A stretch of DNA of 5,440 bases from Pseudomonadota bacterium. GTDB taxonomy: Bacteria > Pseudomonadota > Gammaproteobacteria > Acidiferrobacterales > Acidiferrobacteraceae. The notes under the pieces are model-generated. The model was not told the origin of the DNA. It saw only the letters and a list, made by a program, of their open reading frames with translations, and searched no databases. Positions 5,218-5,440 of the stretch are shown here, in pieces (position 1 is the first letter of the stretch; every line of letters begins with the position of its first letter). The position numbers were made by a program, and so were the translations under genes. The stretch lies in NCBI GenBank assembly GCA_021797365.1, contig JAJZZU010000206.1, forward strand, positions 1 to 5,440. The letters run 5' to 3'.

Positions 5218-5440
5218 CTAGCGACCCTCGCCCTCCCCTTTCGTCAGTTCGGGCCACGCCGCCTTCAGATACACACCCATCGACCAGAGCGTGAGCAGGG
5301 CTGCAACATAAAGAAGGAGTTCGCCGGCCCGGAACGCCGAGACGCCTACGATGGGCCGCTCGTAGAGCAATAGCAGGATCGCCACCATCTGCACGCCGGT
5401 CTTGAACTTGCCCACCACCGACACCGCAACACTCTTGCGC
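5218..5440 (-). CDS. pgsA: Phosphatidylglycerophosphate synthase PgsA, C-terminal part
   Basis: PgsA is the inner-membrane CDP-alcohol phosphatidyltransferase that joins CDP-diacylglycerol and glycerol 3-phosphate to form phosphatidylglycerol phosphate, the committed step to phosphatidylglycerol and cardiolipin. Only the last 73 residues are in the window; the start lies to the right. The segment SVAVSVVGKFKTGVQM matches the equivalent SVAVSWIGKVKTTAQM region of E. coli PgsA as I recall it. Two hydrophobic membrane segments follow, the second (ELLLYVAALLTLWSMGVYL) carrying the conserved LTLWSM. The charged tail ends at a TAG codon (5218-5220). The catalytic CDP-alcohol motif (DGxxAR...GxxxD...D) would lie in the missing part. 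The GTG at 5422-5424 is an internal valine codon, not a start. No tRNA genes follow pgsA here, unlike in E. coli. The identification is firm. Confidence 0.92.
   Translation of the reverse strand, partial: RKSVAVSVVGKFKTGVQMVAILLLLYERPIVGVSAFRAGELLLYVAALLTLWSMGVYLKAAWPELTKGEGEGR

Overview
The window is GC-rich bacterial DNA. The last gene matches the C-terminal end of a gammaproteobacterial-type PgsA, and a secreted DsrE-like protein lies next to it. DsrE-fold proteins are common in sulfur-oxidising Proteobacteria, so a gammaproteobacterial, possibly sulfur-metabolising, host is a reasonable guess. Nothing here fixes the species.

Layout. Positions 1-389 hold no gene I can support. Positions 390-1959 carry a two-gene minus-strand operon for a DrrA/DrrB-type ABC exporter: the ATPase (1150-1959) is transcribed first, and the ABC-2 permease (390-1142) follows after 7 bases. 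Positions 1960-3042 form a long gap with no recognisable gene, though a few short protein-like fragments and a hairpin can be seen. A class I SAM-dependent methyltransferase lies at 3043-3762 (+). Positions 3763-4526 are a second long gap. A signal-peptide-bearing DsrE/DsrF-like protein is at 4527-5051 (+). It converges on the 3' end of pgsA (5218-5440, minus, cut by the window edge), and a strong GC-rich hairpin at 5063-5099 lies between them.

The genes do not make an obvious shared pathway. The ATPase and permease clearly work together as one exporter. The methyltransferase stands alone, the DsrE-like protein is a probable periplasmic protein of unknown role, and PgsA is phospholipid housekeeping. 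I found no CRISPR array, tRNA, rRNA, complete transposon or convincing new multi-gene system. The least explained DNA is the two gaps, about 1.85 kb together (a third of the window). They look like decayed or non-coding sequence, with a few fragments worth a translated search.
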